Positions 51,092-62,563 of a stretch of 64,000 bases of DNA are shown in pieces; the first letter of the stretch is position 1, and the number at the start of each line of letters is the position of its first letter. The position numbers and the translations under genes were made by a program. The notes under the pieces are model-generated. The model was not told the origin of the DNA. It worked only from the letters and a program-made list of their open reading frames with translations, and searched no databases. The stretch comes from Piper betle (lineage: Eukaryota; Streptophyta; Magnoliopsida; Piperales; Piperaceae): assembly GCA_033002965.1 (NCBI GenBank), contig JAURVB010003054.1, forward strand, positions 1 to 64,000. Reading direction: 5' to 3'.

Positions 51092-52411
51092 AGATGTTCG
51101 TTCAGTCCAAGTATAAAGCAACGATCGGAGTTCCGAAAATTTTCGAAATTCATCTTAAATTTTTATAAATCAATCTTGAACCAATGCAAATGCTTCCTAC
51201 TTCTGTTCTTGGTTAAAAGCTGTGTCTTGTTGAACTTGGTCTGATGTAGATGGAAAAGAAGCCCCATGTTTTGTTTCAATTTTGGTTGTTGATTGAAGGT
51301 AATAGATATGGTGTTTTTAATTTGATCTTGGTGTACATTGTTATACAATGATTAATTTGTGATGAAGTATATATAAGAAAAAATATTGTTGGAGTGAAGT
51401 CGTTAGTATTGGAGTTTGTTACGTTTTTTTGGTTTAGAAATAAGAGACGCAGCTAGCATCGTTACAGAAACTATAAACGTCAATCTATAAACGCCAGACA
51501 TTTATTGAGACATCGAACATGAAGGAGAAGGCTTGATCTAAGCTCAATGCGTCCTTATATAATTGATATACTCGTCATCACCCCTCACCAAGAATTGTTA
51601 GAAATTAAAATTAAAATATTGTGATATCGTTCTCACAAGTCACAAAACACAGATTTATTGAGATGGTGTACTGACAATTGAAAAACTGACGAAGAGGTAC
51701 TGGGCAAATGCAACATACTGCATATTAAACAAAACCACGCATATACAAATGTTTGGAGGAAAGCAACCATGTCTACACAACGCACTTGAAAGGTATGCTT
51801 GTGCACGAACGTCCGCACCCGTGATTTTAGAATCAATCATATTGGGTTCAGTTAATCCCACCATCTGGAGAAACCGACGAAAGAATCGCTGTATCATATT
51901 AACATGTTTGTTAGCACCATAACAACTTATGCTCATTATATATAAATTTGTGTATGCATCTAGTTTGGACTTTGGAGTAGACTCTGAAGATGTATGTTTG
52001 ATCATGAGATCTCTACATATATCTCACTCGAGAATTTCCGCAACCTAAAACAAATTATATGGTAGTTACCTCAATTTGTTACTTAATAACAGCATCTCAC
52101 GCATAACAATGTAATATATGTGCATAAGACTATTAGTTTTATTGAAATGGCGATACCTTCTAGCTAATATACGTACTAATCGACCACATTCCCTACTTAG
52201 GTTTAGAAATTGAATGACAGACTATCGCTCACCCGTGCCGCACTTCTTCACACAATCTGATAAACATAATTGAAGACTATTGCCAGCTGAATTACACAGC
52301 TCAACAAATCAACTAATCAGTTGCCATTCAGCAAGATTTTAGTCAAATAGAGATGTAATTGAACCCAGAGAAATTAGTAACATGAACTGCATAATATGTG
52401 GATCTGATCAT
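51092..52411. other. Intergenic region; weak cysteine-rich frame on the minus strand
   Basis: Mostly AT-rich. A minus-strand frame at 52005-51655 includes SALCRHGCFPPNICIC after a possible acceptor near 51870 and might be a second exon of the small peptide gene to its right, but no clean splice pair joins them. I left it unannotated as a gene. Confidence 0.35.
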
Positions 52412-52618
52412 TCATAAAATAACCAGCTTGGAGCGCCTACTCAAATTAAAAGAAGAGCTTAAGATCCCGGAACGTATCTGCAACACCTCGACATATTGTT
52501 GATCTCTTGCATGAATGTAAGCAGAGGCCCGGCTGCAAGAAGAGGGCGACCGGCCGTCGAAGACAATGGCGAGGAAGAGAAGAACGAAAAGAAAAGAAGT
52601 TCCGGCCATGTTCTTCAT
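52412..52618 (-). CDS. Possible small secreted peptide
   Basis: A 68-codon frame beginning MKNMAGTSFLFVLLFLAIVF, a good signal peptide with a probable cleavage site after about residue 22-30, followed by a short polar chain (ARDQQYVEVLQIRSG) with a basic C-terminal part. A TATA-like box lies 40 bases upstream on the same strand, which supports transcription but leaves a very short leader. There are only two cysteines or fewer in the mature part, so it is not an obvious defensin or EPF peptide. It could be the first exon of a longer gene (a potential donor lies after YVE). Hypothetical. Confidence 0.4.
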   Translation of the reverse strand: MKNMAGTSFLFVLLFLAIVFDGRSPSSCSRASAYIHARDQQYVEVLQIRSGILSSSFNLSRRSKLVIL

Positions 52619-52657
52619 TTTTTTTCAGTTTGCAATTTTGAGTGGGAAGGAACGCAC

Positions 52658-52664
52658 TTATATA
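52658..52664 (-). promoter_or_regulatory. TATA box candidate for the small peptide gene
   Basis: TATATAA on the minus strand, 40 bases before the ATG at 52618. Confidence 0.45.
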
Positions 52665-52679
52665 TCACGAGATCCTAAT

Positions 52680-54014
52680 TAATTAAGATCAATATGGATA
52701 GATTAAACATGTGGCACGCAATTAGTGGAGATATTAGAATTACGTAGTGATCCTCCATATTGTTCATCTTTGCTTTTAATCGTTAATTAGTCATCATTGA
52801 TATGATCATCCTCTTAATTATTTTGATTCTTTTAGTAAGTATGCAGCGATAAATAGTAATTAATTAGTAACTCAAACGCTGATCTTGTATTGCGTGACAC
52901 TACTGTCTCATGTATATCCTTAAACAATGCAATACATCCATATTGCATTTGATTTTCAGCTTCTTATTTGCTGTTATCGATGATTATTTTTCTAAGATCA
53001 TTGAAGTTTGAAGGCATTTGGCACAGGAGGGAAAATAATAAGCTGTAATAGATTGTAAGATCAATCATGAGTAAGTAGATATACTTACGGGTGATAGCAC
53101 CCAATGAACGCTAAAATTCTTGATATATGAAGAACAAATAACCCTTCAAATCCAAATGCTTTTTGTCAATGCACAGCACACAGACAGGGCTGGCCTTGAG
53201 ATGAACAAACCTTAGTTATCAAATATGCTTAAACAAACGAGGAGATATATTACGGCCGGCATCAAAGTAGCTAATGCCTTTGACAAATACATAAATTAAA
53301 TTATATTTCTCAAAAACACACACATTTATTGAGACGGTACAAATATATATTTATATGACAGCCCTGCCATATATAAAGAGGCAGATTTGTTAAAAATGAT
53401 TTTGATGCATCGGAAAAACATCTTTCTGCCGCTGGATTTGGATCAGGTCCAGCCATTTGACGGAGATGGTGCAGCACAGCCATCTTGGCTGTGCTTCAAA
53501 TTTAATCTGGCCATTGAAAAACTATCCAACGATCACCACCCTCCCCTAAAAGCACACCAATCCCACCTTTTACCTTCGCCTAGCAATCCAAACCAACCAA
53601 TTGTATAAATGTCACTTTATACAAGATCATTATAAATAAATTGTAATTGTAGTACAATTAAGCCCGGATTTAAGAGCGCCAATCTATAATTGTAATACGA
53701 ACAAGCTTAGATGTAGCAAATATACAATTTTGGGTCGCGATATGCAACAAGGTCAAGACTCGAGATATATACGGCAGCGCTCATTTATTATGCATGTTTT
53801 TTCGGAGCATTATGCCTTGTTTCGTATATTTACAAAACTTGTTTCAAAGGTTTGAAGTTGGAAGCGCATGTCAGTCATTGCCTACGATCCTAACTACATG
53901 GGTTTCAGATTCGTTCACTTAGCATGCATGCTACGTACGTGGTCACCTATTTACTTCGAACGAAATGAAAATAATAAGAGTAACTCTTATTATAAATATA
54001 CATAGAAGATCATA
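52680..54014. other. Intergenic DNA with a fragment related to the TIR element
   Basis: AT-rich without a gene. At about 53440-53510 the sequence 'gatggtgcagcacagccatc' followed by 'ttggctgtgcttcaa' resembles the terminal region of the TIR transposon at 59240, so a small related MITE or fragment probably sits here. I could not find its other end. Confidence 0.4.
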
Positions 54015-54317
54015 AATATAAATATATGCTTAAACAAATAGTAACTCTTATAATAATAAGAGTAGTAAGCCATCACATAGTGATGGAATTCACGCACAAA
54101 AAAGAAAAAAGAAAAAAGAATAAACAAACCATATTTACTCAAACTCGAGAATAATTGAAAAAACAAAAATAATCTATTTTTGAAAGAGAGGAATCCCCCT
54201 CCCTCAACATGACATAATATCCATACAAAACTCTCAATTTATATTTATGATCTTCAATTTGCATAGGTACTTAATCCTAAAAACAAAAATAAAACGATTA
54301 TTGAATAAAAGGGCAGC
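54015..54317. repeat. 3' flank shared by both PHT1 copies
   Basis: This 300-base flank matches 62260-62563 closely ('agtaagccatcacatagtga', 'cgattattgaataaaagggc'). The tandem duplication therefore included at least 300 bases beyond the stop codon. The copies are offset by 8,246 bases. Confidence 0.9.
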
Positions 54318-55911
54318 TCACACCGGCAAACTCCCGCGACCGCCGGCCGGCGCATCCTCGACCTCGTTCTCGCCGGACATCTCCTCCAACGACTTCCCCT
54401 TCGACTCCGGCACCAAGAAGGTGAAGAGGAAGCCGAGCAAGTTCACCACCCCGAGCAGGAAGAGCGAGTTCCTCACCCCGATCCCCGGCGGGTACCCGTG
54501 GTCCGTCTTCCTCGGGTCGCTGCTCTGTGCCAAGTACAAGAAGCCGAACGCCCCGACCATGGCCCCGGCCTTGCCGGCCGCCGCCGATATGCCGTGGCAG
54601 GTGGAGCGGAGTCGGGCGGGGAAGATCTCGGCGGGGACGATGAAGGTGGTGCTGTTGGGGCCGAAGTTGGCGAAGAAGAAGGTGAAGGCGTACATGGCGA
54701 CGAAGCCGACGTGGTTGCCCGGGGTGGTCCAGTGGTGGTAGGGGACGGCGAGGGCGAACATGAAGACGGTCATCATGAGGAAGCCCAGGAGTTGGATGGT
54801 GAAGCGGCCGACGCGGTCGATGAGAGCCACCGTGAACCAGTAGCCGGGGACGGTGCCGCACAACGCGATCAGGGTCTGGGCTCGGGCGATGCGGTACACC
54901 TCCTGTATGGCCGACATGGTGTGCGGCTTGGGGAGCCATCCCACGGAGCTAAAGATGTCTTTTTGGAAGAGGTTCTGGCTGTAGAAGGCGATGTCAAGGA
55001 GGAACCAGGTGGAGGCGGTGCCGAGGAGGTGGAGGCCATGGCGCTTGAGGAAGAGGGTGGAGAAGAGGCCGAATGATTGGGTGGGTGCGTGGGCGATCGT
55101 TTGGACCTTGTCCTGCTCCGCCTCGATCTCGACCTGCATGACCTTGCTCATGTCGGCGGCTGCCTGCTTCGCGTTCTTGGCCACCAGAGCCGTGTACCGC
55201 GCCGTCTCCGGCATCTTCATGCGCCAGTAGAAGGTGGCGGCGGCGGGGACGGCCCCGAACATGAGGATGATCCGCCACACGTAGTCGGCCTGCGGCACGG
55301 TGGAGGCGAGGGCGTCGGTGGCATAGTCGGGAGCCTTGAAACGCGCCTCGAACGCGGCGGAGACGACGATCGCCACTATCCCCCGGCCATGATGCCGAAG
55401 CCCTGCATGGCGAAGACGGCGGCGATGAACGCCCCCTCGTCTTCTTGTTGGCGTACTCCGACATGATCGTCGCCGACAGCGGGTAGTCCCCGCCGATCCC
55501 AAACCCCAGCCAGAATCGGAAGAAGCAGAGCGTCGCCATGACCGACCACGGGTCCCTCCCGAAGGACAGCCCCGAGGCGACGGAGCAGACCACCATCATG
55601 AGCAGGGTGATGCCGTACACCTTCTTCCTACCCATCTTGTCCCCGAGCCAGCCGAAGAAAAGCTGGCCGCAGAAGGTGCCGACGAAGGCGACGCCGTTGA
55701 CGGCTGCCGAGACGTTGGGGGGTAGGGAGCCGGGGTTGGGGGAGCCGTCGACGTGGTAGTAGATGCGGCCGAGGAGTTTGGTGACGAGGGAGATGCAGAA
55801 GAGGTCGTAGGCGTCGGTGAAGAAGCCCATGCCGGCGATGACGATGGCGGTGAAGTGGTACCACTGGGTCTTGGCGACGTCCAAAGCGTTGAGGACTTCC
55901 AATTGCGCCAT
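54318..55911 (-). CDS. PHT1 high-affinity phosphate transporter, copy 1 (frame broken twice)
   Basis: Intronless, GC-rich gene for a plasma-membrane H+/phosphate symporter of the major facilitator superfamily. Restored length is about 531 residues, normal for PHT1. Visible features: N-terminal helix region with [24 protein letters not shown] between helices 2 and 3; the PHT1 signature [20 protein letters not shown]; the long central loop; [19 protein letters not shown], carrying the Trp, Asp and Tyr that line the phosphate site in the fungal PiPT structure; [20 protein letters not shown]; and a hydrophilic C terminus. Relative to copy 2 it lacks one C in the run at 55380-55384 and one G near 55431, so the segment that should read [18 protein letters not shown] lies in a third frame. 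The start at 55911 is the conserved [11 protein letters not shown]. Probably phosphate-starvation regulated (see the P1BS site). Confidence 0.9.
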
Positions 55912-55984
55912 GGCTTGCTACTTCGGACCTTCCTTTCCGAGCAAGAGAAGGAGTTGATATCTGCATGATTCTCATGCCTGTGGT

Positions 55985-55994
55985 CTATATATAG
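55985..55994 (-). promoter_or_regulatory. TATA box of PHT1 copy 1
   Basis: CTATATATAG, a symmetric TATA element about 75 bases before the ATG. It would place the transcription start near 55955-55960 and give a leader of roughly 45 bases. Confidence 0.65.
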
Positions 55995-55997
55995 AGA

Positions 55998-58807
55998 GAA
56001 AAAAGAATCTACGAAGAATATTCTGTTGAGGTAACCGACTATAGTGAACCTCCCTTATTTATCTCCGCTTTTTTAGTTTAGTATTTAAGTATGTTAGAAT
56101 ACGATTCTCTTAAAAGATTATGATTAAATTTGTTTTTTAATTTTTAATTACATATTCTAGAGCGTATATATCCATTTAATTTTTTTTTGTAATTATCCAT
56201 AACTTAATTGATTTTGTTCAGGATTTATATTTGACATGTTTGATGTCAAATGACAAAATTAATTTTAAATAATTATATTATTCGAATTTTATTATGTAAA
56301 AATTATTAATATTTGTGTTTACCTTTAAATCCAAATTAATTTTAAATGCTAAATGATGGACGGAAGAAATTGCTGAGGCAAAAACCTTAAAATCAATATT
56401 ATGTATAATTTTGAAAAGATTTTAGGTAATGTTCTAGAAATATATAAGATATATAAAAAAATCCATTTTGGTTGTGGTTGGACAATTGGTCATCTATCCC
56501 TATGATAAAAATATATAATAAAATACTTCTTATTCATGTGATTAATAATAAAATATTTTACACACACCAAACATGCATAGATAAAGAGTTCTTAATTACA
56601 ACTTTGTTCTATTAAATTTGTTTAATAAAGTTTAATCTTTATTATTTAGTAGAAAAAAATAACCCAAATTCATATGAAAAATAAATACTACAGAAGGCTA
56701 ATTCTAATTACTTTTTTACAACGTTTAATTTTCTACATCCAATTCCCCTTCTTTAGGCCGTTTGACATCATCAAAAGTATCTATTTATTAGAATTAGACC
56801 CTTAAATATATCATATTTCTTAAATGATTTTTATAATTAATAAAATAAAAAAGAAAAGGTTAATGATATTTCTTAGTATTTAAATTAATAATTCTAATGA
56901 TTTAAGTAGCAATTTGTACTACAAATAATAGAAAATTAATTATAATGTCCCGTAACTTCTTTATAATTACTAAAATTATCAATTTAATCACTAATAAACA
57001 TCATTCAAAAAAAAGGCGTACATCACTAGCAAAAATAATCATAGTTCATTGAGTCCTTTTATTGGGATAGATTAATCAAAGGTACTTATGTGTGTTACTT
57101 ATATTGAACTGATAAAAAAGTCTACTCATATTGTGATTTCTAGGATACTTTATTTGCAAAGTAACCGGTCAAAATCCCAATCATTTTCATGTTATATCAA
57201 TCCTACACTTTATGGCCTTTGTGATAAAAAATTTTAGTTGGTTAATTCTTTTGGGATATAACTAATTTAAGTTTGTTATTAATTAACCAGTAAATATTTC
57301 ACGTCTTTATTTTAGGCTATGTAGATCTTATAAATTAAGAAAAGAGGTTTATTTAGAAATAATATAATAATTAATTATATATAATGTCTCACACAATATG
57401 CAATTTAAATTAATTGTAGTGTTATTAGTTACTCCACTATATTATATATATATATATATATATATAACAACTATTATATATATAACAAACTTTTAAAATG
57501 TTAATAAATAAATAAGGTATTAGTTTTGTTTTATGTTAATTTATCAATTTATATATAAAAAGGAAGAAGTAAGGAATCTACAAGTATATATTGTTGAGGA
57601 AACGTGGTGAACCGCCCTTATTTACCTCCCACTTTTTAGTTTAGTACCTAAGCATGTTAGAATACGATTCTCTTAAAAGATTACGATTATATTCGTTTCT
57701 TGATTTTTAATTACATGTTTTGGAACGTATGTATCGATAACTTATTTGATTTTGTTCGGGATTTATTTTTGACATGTTTGTGTCAAACAACAAACTTAAC
57801 TTTAAATAATTATAATATTCGAGTTTTATTATGTAAAAATTCTTAATATTTGTGTTAAACTTTAAATTGAAAATAATTTTAAATGCTAAATGATGACCAA
57901 AAGAAATTGTTGAGGCAAAAACCTTTAAATCAATATTATGTATAATTTTGAGATGATTTCGGGTAATGTTTTAGAAATATATAAGATATATAAAAAATCA
58001 ATGTTGGTTGTGGTTAGACAATTGGTCATCTGTCCCTATGATAAAAATGTATAATAAAATACTTCTTATTCATGTGATTAGTGATAAAATATTTTGCACA
58101 CACCAAACATGCATAAATAAAGAGTTCTTAATTGCAACTTTGTTCTATTAAATTTGTTTAATAAAGATTAATCTTTATTATTTAATAGAAAAAATAGCCC
58201 AAATTCATGTCAAAAATAAATTCACAACTAGCCTTTTAGGAAATTTGTCATACATAAGGCTAATTCTAATTACTTTTTTACAACTTTTAATTTTTTACAT
58301 CATATTCCCCTTCTTTAGACCGTTTGAAATCATCAAAGGTAACTATTTGTTAGGCTAGGACCACTAAATATATCATATTTCTTAAATGATTTTCATCATT
58401 AATAAAATAAAAAAGGAAAGGTTAATTATATTTATTAGTAATTAAATTAATAATTCAAATGATTTAAGTAGTTATTTGTACTACTAATAATAGAAAATTA
58501 ATTATAACAAGCCATAACTTCTTTATAATTACTAAAATTATCAATTTAATCACTAAAAAATGTCACACGAAAAAAGGTGTAAATCATTGGCAAAAATAAT
58601 CTTCATTCATTGAGTCCTTTTATTAAGAATAGATTAATCAAAGATACTTATGCATGTTATTTATATTCAACTGATAAAAAAATCTACTCACATGGTAATT
58701 TCTAAGATACTTTATTTCCAAGGACAACCCCTCAAAATCCCAATCAATTTCATCTCATATCAATCCTACACTTTATAACCTTAGTGATGAAAAATTATAG
58801 TTGGTTA
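55998..58807. repeat. Tandem duplication of the PHT1 upstream region (two ~1.25-kb units)
   Basis: Unit 1 (about 55998-57245) and unit 2 (about 57565-58807) align along their whole length in the same orientation with small indels; I estimate 85-90% identity by eye. Landmarks in both are 'gttagaatacgattctctta', 'acaccaaacatgcat', 'taaagagttcttaatt' and 'atcaatcctacacttta'. Unit 1 begins at the TATA region of copy 1. The spacer 57246-57564 is unique, carries an (AT)n run at about 57444-57466 and ends in another TATA-like string near 57551. No coding sequence lies in either unit. Confidence 0.9.
56016..56023. promoter_or_regulatory. P1BS element (PHR binding site)
   Basis: GAATATTC fits the consensus GNATATNC, bound by PHR1-type MYB factors that activate phosphate-starvation genes. 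It lies about 105 bases upstream of the start codon and just behind the TATA box, a good position for a PHT1 promoter. The matching place in the distal repeat (57577-57590) reads 'agtatatattg' and does not fit the consensus. Confidence 0.65.
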
Positions 58808-59230
58808 AGAAATGAATTATCCGTTCTACACATTATTAAACTAGCCATTAACACACTTATTTCATCCATATTTAGGTGAGTTTTATCAATCTTTCATGAG
58901 TCATGGTGAAAAAAATAAAAATAGATGATATCTTTCTTCTTCTGATCATGAGTCATGAGTTTTATCAATCTTTCTTCAAGCTGTAAATTGATGTTTCACC
59001 CTCTAGTTCCCCAAGATAAAAAATGTGCGTTTTCCTAACAAATTCCAAATTATATGGATTTATTTTAAGCATCACTTACTCCGTGAAGACTCGTGATAGG
59101 CGAGACTATAAATGATGGTGATTTATACAGTAATCTTTAATTTGGAATGAGGTTTATAACAAATCACATGGTTTAAAATTTTCATTTTTGCTAAAGGCAT
59201 ATATATAGATACATGCATATATATATATAT
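58808..59230. other. AT-rich spacer before the TIR element
   Basis: No gene. The last 20 bases are an AT microsatellite into which the TIR element appears to have inserted. Confidence 0.4.
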
Positions 59231-59239
59231 ATATAATAA
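59231..59239. repeat. Target-site duplication, left (ATATAATAA)
   Basis: Exact match to 62251-62259, directly bordering the TIR element. Because the surroundings are AT-rich, chance agreement cannot be fully excluded. Confidence 0.65.
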
Positions 59240-62200
59240 GGATAAAAGGTGGCTGTGCTGTAGCACAGCCACCTTTGGCTGTCCTTCAATTGGTTCCCAG
59301 CCGTTGGATGACAATCCAACGGCTGGAAATTAAATCCACCCACACCTCCCCACCTCCCCCTCCCCCTCTCTCCCACACCCAATCCCCCCCCTCGGTTCAA
59401 TCCGCGGCCACCTTTTATCACGCCGGCAGCTCGTCCCCTCCCGCCGCAAGCCACCTCTCCTCCCCACCCCGCGCCGCCCACTCGCCCACCCCCCCGCTCG
59501 GCCCCCGCCGCACCCCTCGTTTCTGCCCTGCCGCCGCCCAGCCTGGTTTGCCGCGCCAAATTGGCACCCCCGTTTTGCGGCGGTGCCTTGGGTCACCTGG
59601 GGAAGAGTCGGGAATGGAGGGGAAGAGGCTAGGGATTGTCGCCGGAGGTCTTTGCTGGGGTTGGTGGTCGGCAGCGACGTGTGCAAGGTGGGCGGCAAAG
59701 GGTGGCCGGGAAGGAAAAGGGTAGGGAGAGGGGGAAGAAAGGGAGGCAGCGGCGAGTCGGCGACGGACTGGATGGCGGAGTAGCTTTCTGGAAACGGGCG
59801 GCCGGCGGCGAGGTCGACGGTGGTGGGATGGTGCGGCAAAACAGGGGAGAACAGAGCGGTGGCGCGGAGAAGAAAACGGGCAGGGGTAGTTTGGTAATAA
59901 AAACTTGATTCGCTCCCAACTCGTGTCAATATTATGAAATAAATTATAAAAAATATTAAAAAATTCAAAATTAAAACAAAATAATCGAATTCTAATGAAT
60001 TATTTTATTTTATGGTATTTTACCCTATTTTTTAATATTTTTCGAGAGGGGTAGTTTTAAAATAAAAACTTGACTCGAGCCCGACTTGTGTCAATATTAT
60101 GAAATAAATCTCAAAAAATATGAAAAATAGAGTAAAATACCATAGAATAAAATAATCTATTAGAACTATATTATTTTATGTTATGTTATTTTACTGTATT
60201 TTTTATATTTTTTGGGATTTATTTCGTAATATTGACTTGAATCGGGAGCGAGTAAAGTTTTTATTACGAAATTGCAATCGAGTCATTTTCCCCCGAATCA
60301 CTCTCCACTTGAGTTAATATTACAAAATAAATTTTAAAAAATAAAATAAAATAATTTTGTAATAAAAATTTGACTCGCTCTCGAATTGTGTCAATATTAA
60401 GAAATAAATTTGGAAAATAAAATAAAATAATTTCATAATAAAAAGTTGACTCGCTCTCAACTCGAGTCAATATTATAAAATAAATTTAAAAATAAAGTAA
60501 TTTCGTAATAAAAATTGACTCGCTCTCGACTCGAGTCAATATTATAAAATACATATTAAAAAATTTGACAAAAATAAAGTAAAATACTATAAAAATAAAA
60601 TAAACTATCAGAACTCGAATAATTAATTTTATGGTGTTTTACTGTATTTTTTGGGATGTATTTTATAATTTGATTCAAGTCAGGAGCGAGTCATGTTTTT
60701 ATTACAAAATTGCCATAATTTCATTTTTCTTCACCAACCTTGTTTTCTCAAGTTAATAATATTAAGTAAATTTTTAAAAATATATATATAATAATTTTTG
60801 TAATAAAAACTTGACTTTCACCTGACTCAAATTTAAATATTTCGAGTCAAGATGGAAATAAAAACTTGACCGCTCCTGACTCGAGTCAATATTACGAAAT
60901 ATATCCCAAAAAATATGAAACAAATATAGTAAAATATCATAAAATAAAATAATCAAGTTATAATGGATTACTTTATTTTATGGTATTTTATTTTTTTTTC
61001 ATATTTTTCAAGATGTATTTCAGAATATTGATTTGAGTCTAAAAGGAAATGGGCATGGGTAGTTTCGTAATAAAAACTTGACTCGCTCCAAACTGTAATC
61101 AATATTATGAAATAAATTTTAAAAAATATATATAAAATAATTTTATCATAAAAACTTAACTCGTTCCCAATTTGAATCAATATTAAGAAATAAAATTTTA
61201 AAAATATATAAAATAATTTCGTAATAAAAACTTGACTCGCTACCGACTCGAGTCAATATTATGAAATAAATTTATTTTCTTAAATTGATAGAATTAGTTT
61301 ATTTTTTAAAATTTTATTTCATAATAAAAACTTCACTCATCCCGACTCGAGTCAATATTACAAAATAAAATTTAAAAATAAATAAAATAATTTCGTAATA
61401 AAAAATTGACTTGCTTCCGACTAAAGTTAATATTACGAAATAAAAAATTGACCAGCCAGACGTTATTAGTTTTGGTAGTTTTGGTTGGGTTATTAAGTTT
61501 AGAGTATGTTATTCAAGTTAAAACTCGATTATTTTATTTTATAATATTTTATTGTATTTTTTAATATTTTTCTGGATATATTTCATAATATTGACTCGAG
61601 TCGGGAGCGAGTCAAATTTTTATTACGAAACTAACCCTTTCTTTTTCCCCGGCGTCCTCTGTTTCTTCCCCAGTCGATGGCTCTGTTTCTCCGGGACACC
61701 GCGCAGCACCGCCGCCGTGAGGTCTTGGCTTGGGAGTCCGGTGACGAAGCGATTGCCGGCGGTTCCATCGTTATCATTTCCTCAATCAATGCCGCCGACG
61801 CCGGCTAATTTGGCTGCACGGCAGCTTTTTCGACGCCGGCTGCTCTGTTTCCCTCTTCCACTATTTCCCGCCGACGACTTCAACCCCGGACTATCGGACC
61901 ACATTAATGGCGATTTCAACCTCCTTTCTCCTCATCGACCTTGTCAATGGTGGGCTTGGCCGGGATGGCGTGGGCGGCAGGCTTCGCCGGGATTCCATGG
62001 AAAGACGACGCCTTTGAGGCAGGGGAAGGGATGGGCTTGGCGGAGACGAAGGAAGGGGAGGGCCGGCTTGGGAGTCTGGTGAAGAGGCAGTGGGCGGCGA
62101 GTCGAGGGCCGGCCGGACGCGGCGTGCGACAGGGGCGGCCAACGCATTAGCTAGGGGAGGTGGGAGGGGGGTGTGGATGGGGGAAACCAGCCGTTGGATA

Positions 62201-62250
62201 TAATCCAACGGCTGGATTGGTGCGCCACAGCCAAGAGCCACTTCCCCTCG
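59240..62250. mobile_element. Non-autonomous TIR transposon, Mutator-like, 3.0 kb
   Basis: The element is bounded by an exact 9-base duplication ATATAATAA (59231-59239 and 62251-62259). Its ends pair as imperfect terminal inverted repeats of about 80-95 bases: left GGATAAAAGGTGGCT, right (reverse complement) CGAGGGGAAGTGGCT. Both contain TTGGCTGT and the hairpin CAGCCGTTGGAT...ATCCAACGGCTG. The left end also holds the perfect hairpin GGTGGCTGTGCT-gt-AGCACAGCCACC. A 9-base duplication is characteristic of Mutator-like elements. The interior has GC-rich blocks next to each end and an AT-rich repeat array, and no transposase is visible. The GC-rich blocks have long frames on both strands but no recognisable protein. 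Confidence 0.7.
59890..61640. repeat. Mixed-orientation array of a ~70-100-bp motif
   Basis: At least a dozen units carry 'cgtaataaaaacttgactcg', then a clipped 'ctcccgactcgagtcaatatta' and an A/T-rich spacer. Most are forward (for example near 60062, 60361, 60440, 60858, 61222, 61325). Others are inverted (near 60225, 60665 and 61585, reading 'gggagcgagtcaa' before 'tttttattacgaaa'). The same motif, as a single copy, sits at the border of the GC-rich block in every LTR copy at 115, 30080, 32210 and 38440. Confidence 0.8.
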
Positions 62251-62259
62251 ATATAATAA
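62251..62259. repeat. Target-site duplication, right (ATATAATAA)
   Basis: Exact match to 59231-59239. The PHT1 copy 2 3' flank resumes directly after it, so the insertion lies exactly at the edge of the recognisable gene duplication. Confidence 0.65.
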
Positions 62260-62563
62260 ATATAAATATAAACTTAAACAAACAGTAACTCTTATAATAA
62301 TAAGAGTAGTAAGCCATCACATAGTGATAGAATTCACGCACAAAAAAGAAAAAAGAAAAAAAGGAACAAACAAACCATAATTACTCAAACTCGAGAAAAA
62401 TTTAAAAAATAAAAATAATCTGTTTTTAAAAGAGAGGAATTCCCCTCTCTCAACATGACATAATATCCATACAAAACTCTCAATTTATATTTATGATCTT
62501 CAATTTGCATCGGTACTTAATCCTAAAAACAAAAATAAAACGATTATTGAATAAAAGGGCAGC
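62260..62563. repeat. 3' flank of PHT1 copy 2, duplicate of 54015-54317
   Basis: Nearly identical to the copy 1 flank, with scattered substitutions and short indels in A runs. Confidence 0.9.

Noticed and set aside
51655..52005. Minus-strand frame containing CRHGCFPPNICIC as a gene
   Set aside because: No signal peptide of its own and no clean splice to the peptide gene upstream; too weak to annotate.
54298..55466. Plus-strand and alternative-frame long ORFs over PHT1 copy 1
   Set aside because: They are shadows of a GC-rich coding sequence. The same shadows recur over copy 2.
59275..59968. Long frames at the left end of the TIR element
   Set aside because: They run on both strands with Pro/Gly/Arg-rich translations and no domain; base composition explains them.
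61552..62241. Long frames at the right end of the TIR element
   Set aside because: Same reason: GC-rich block, frames on both strands, no recognisable product.
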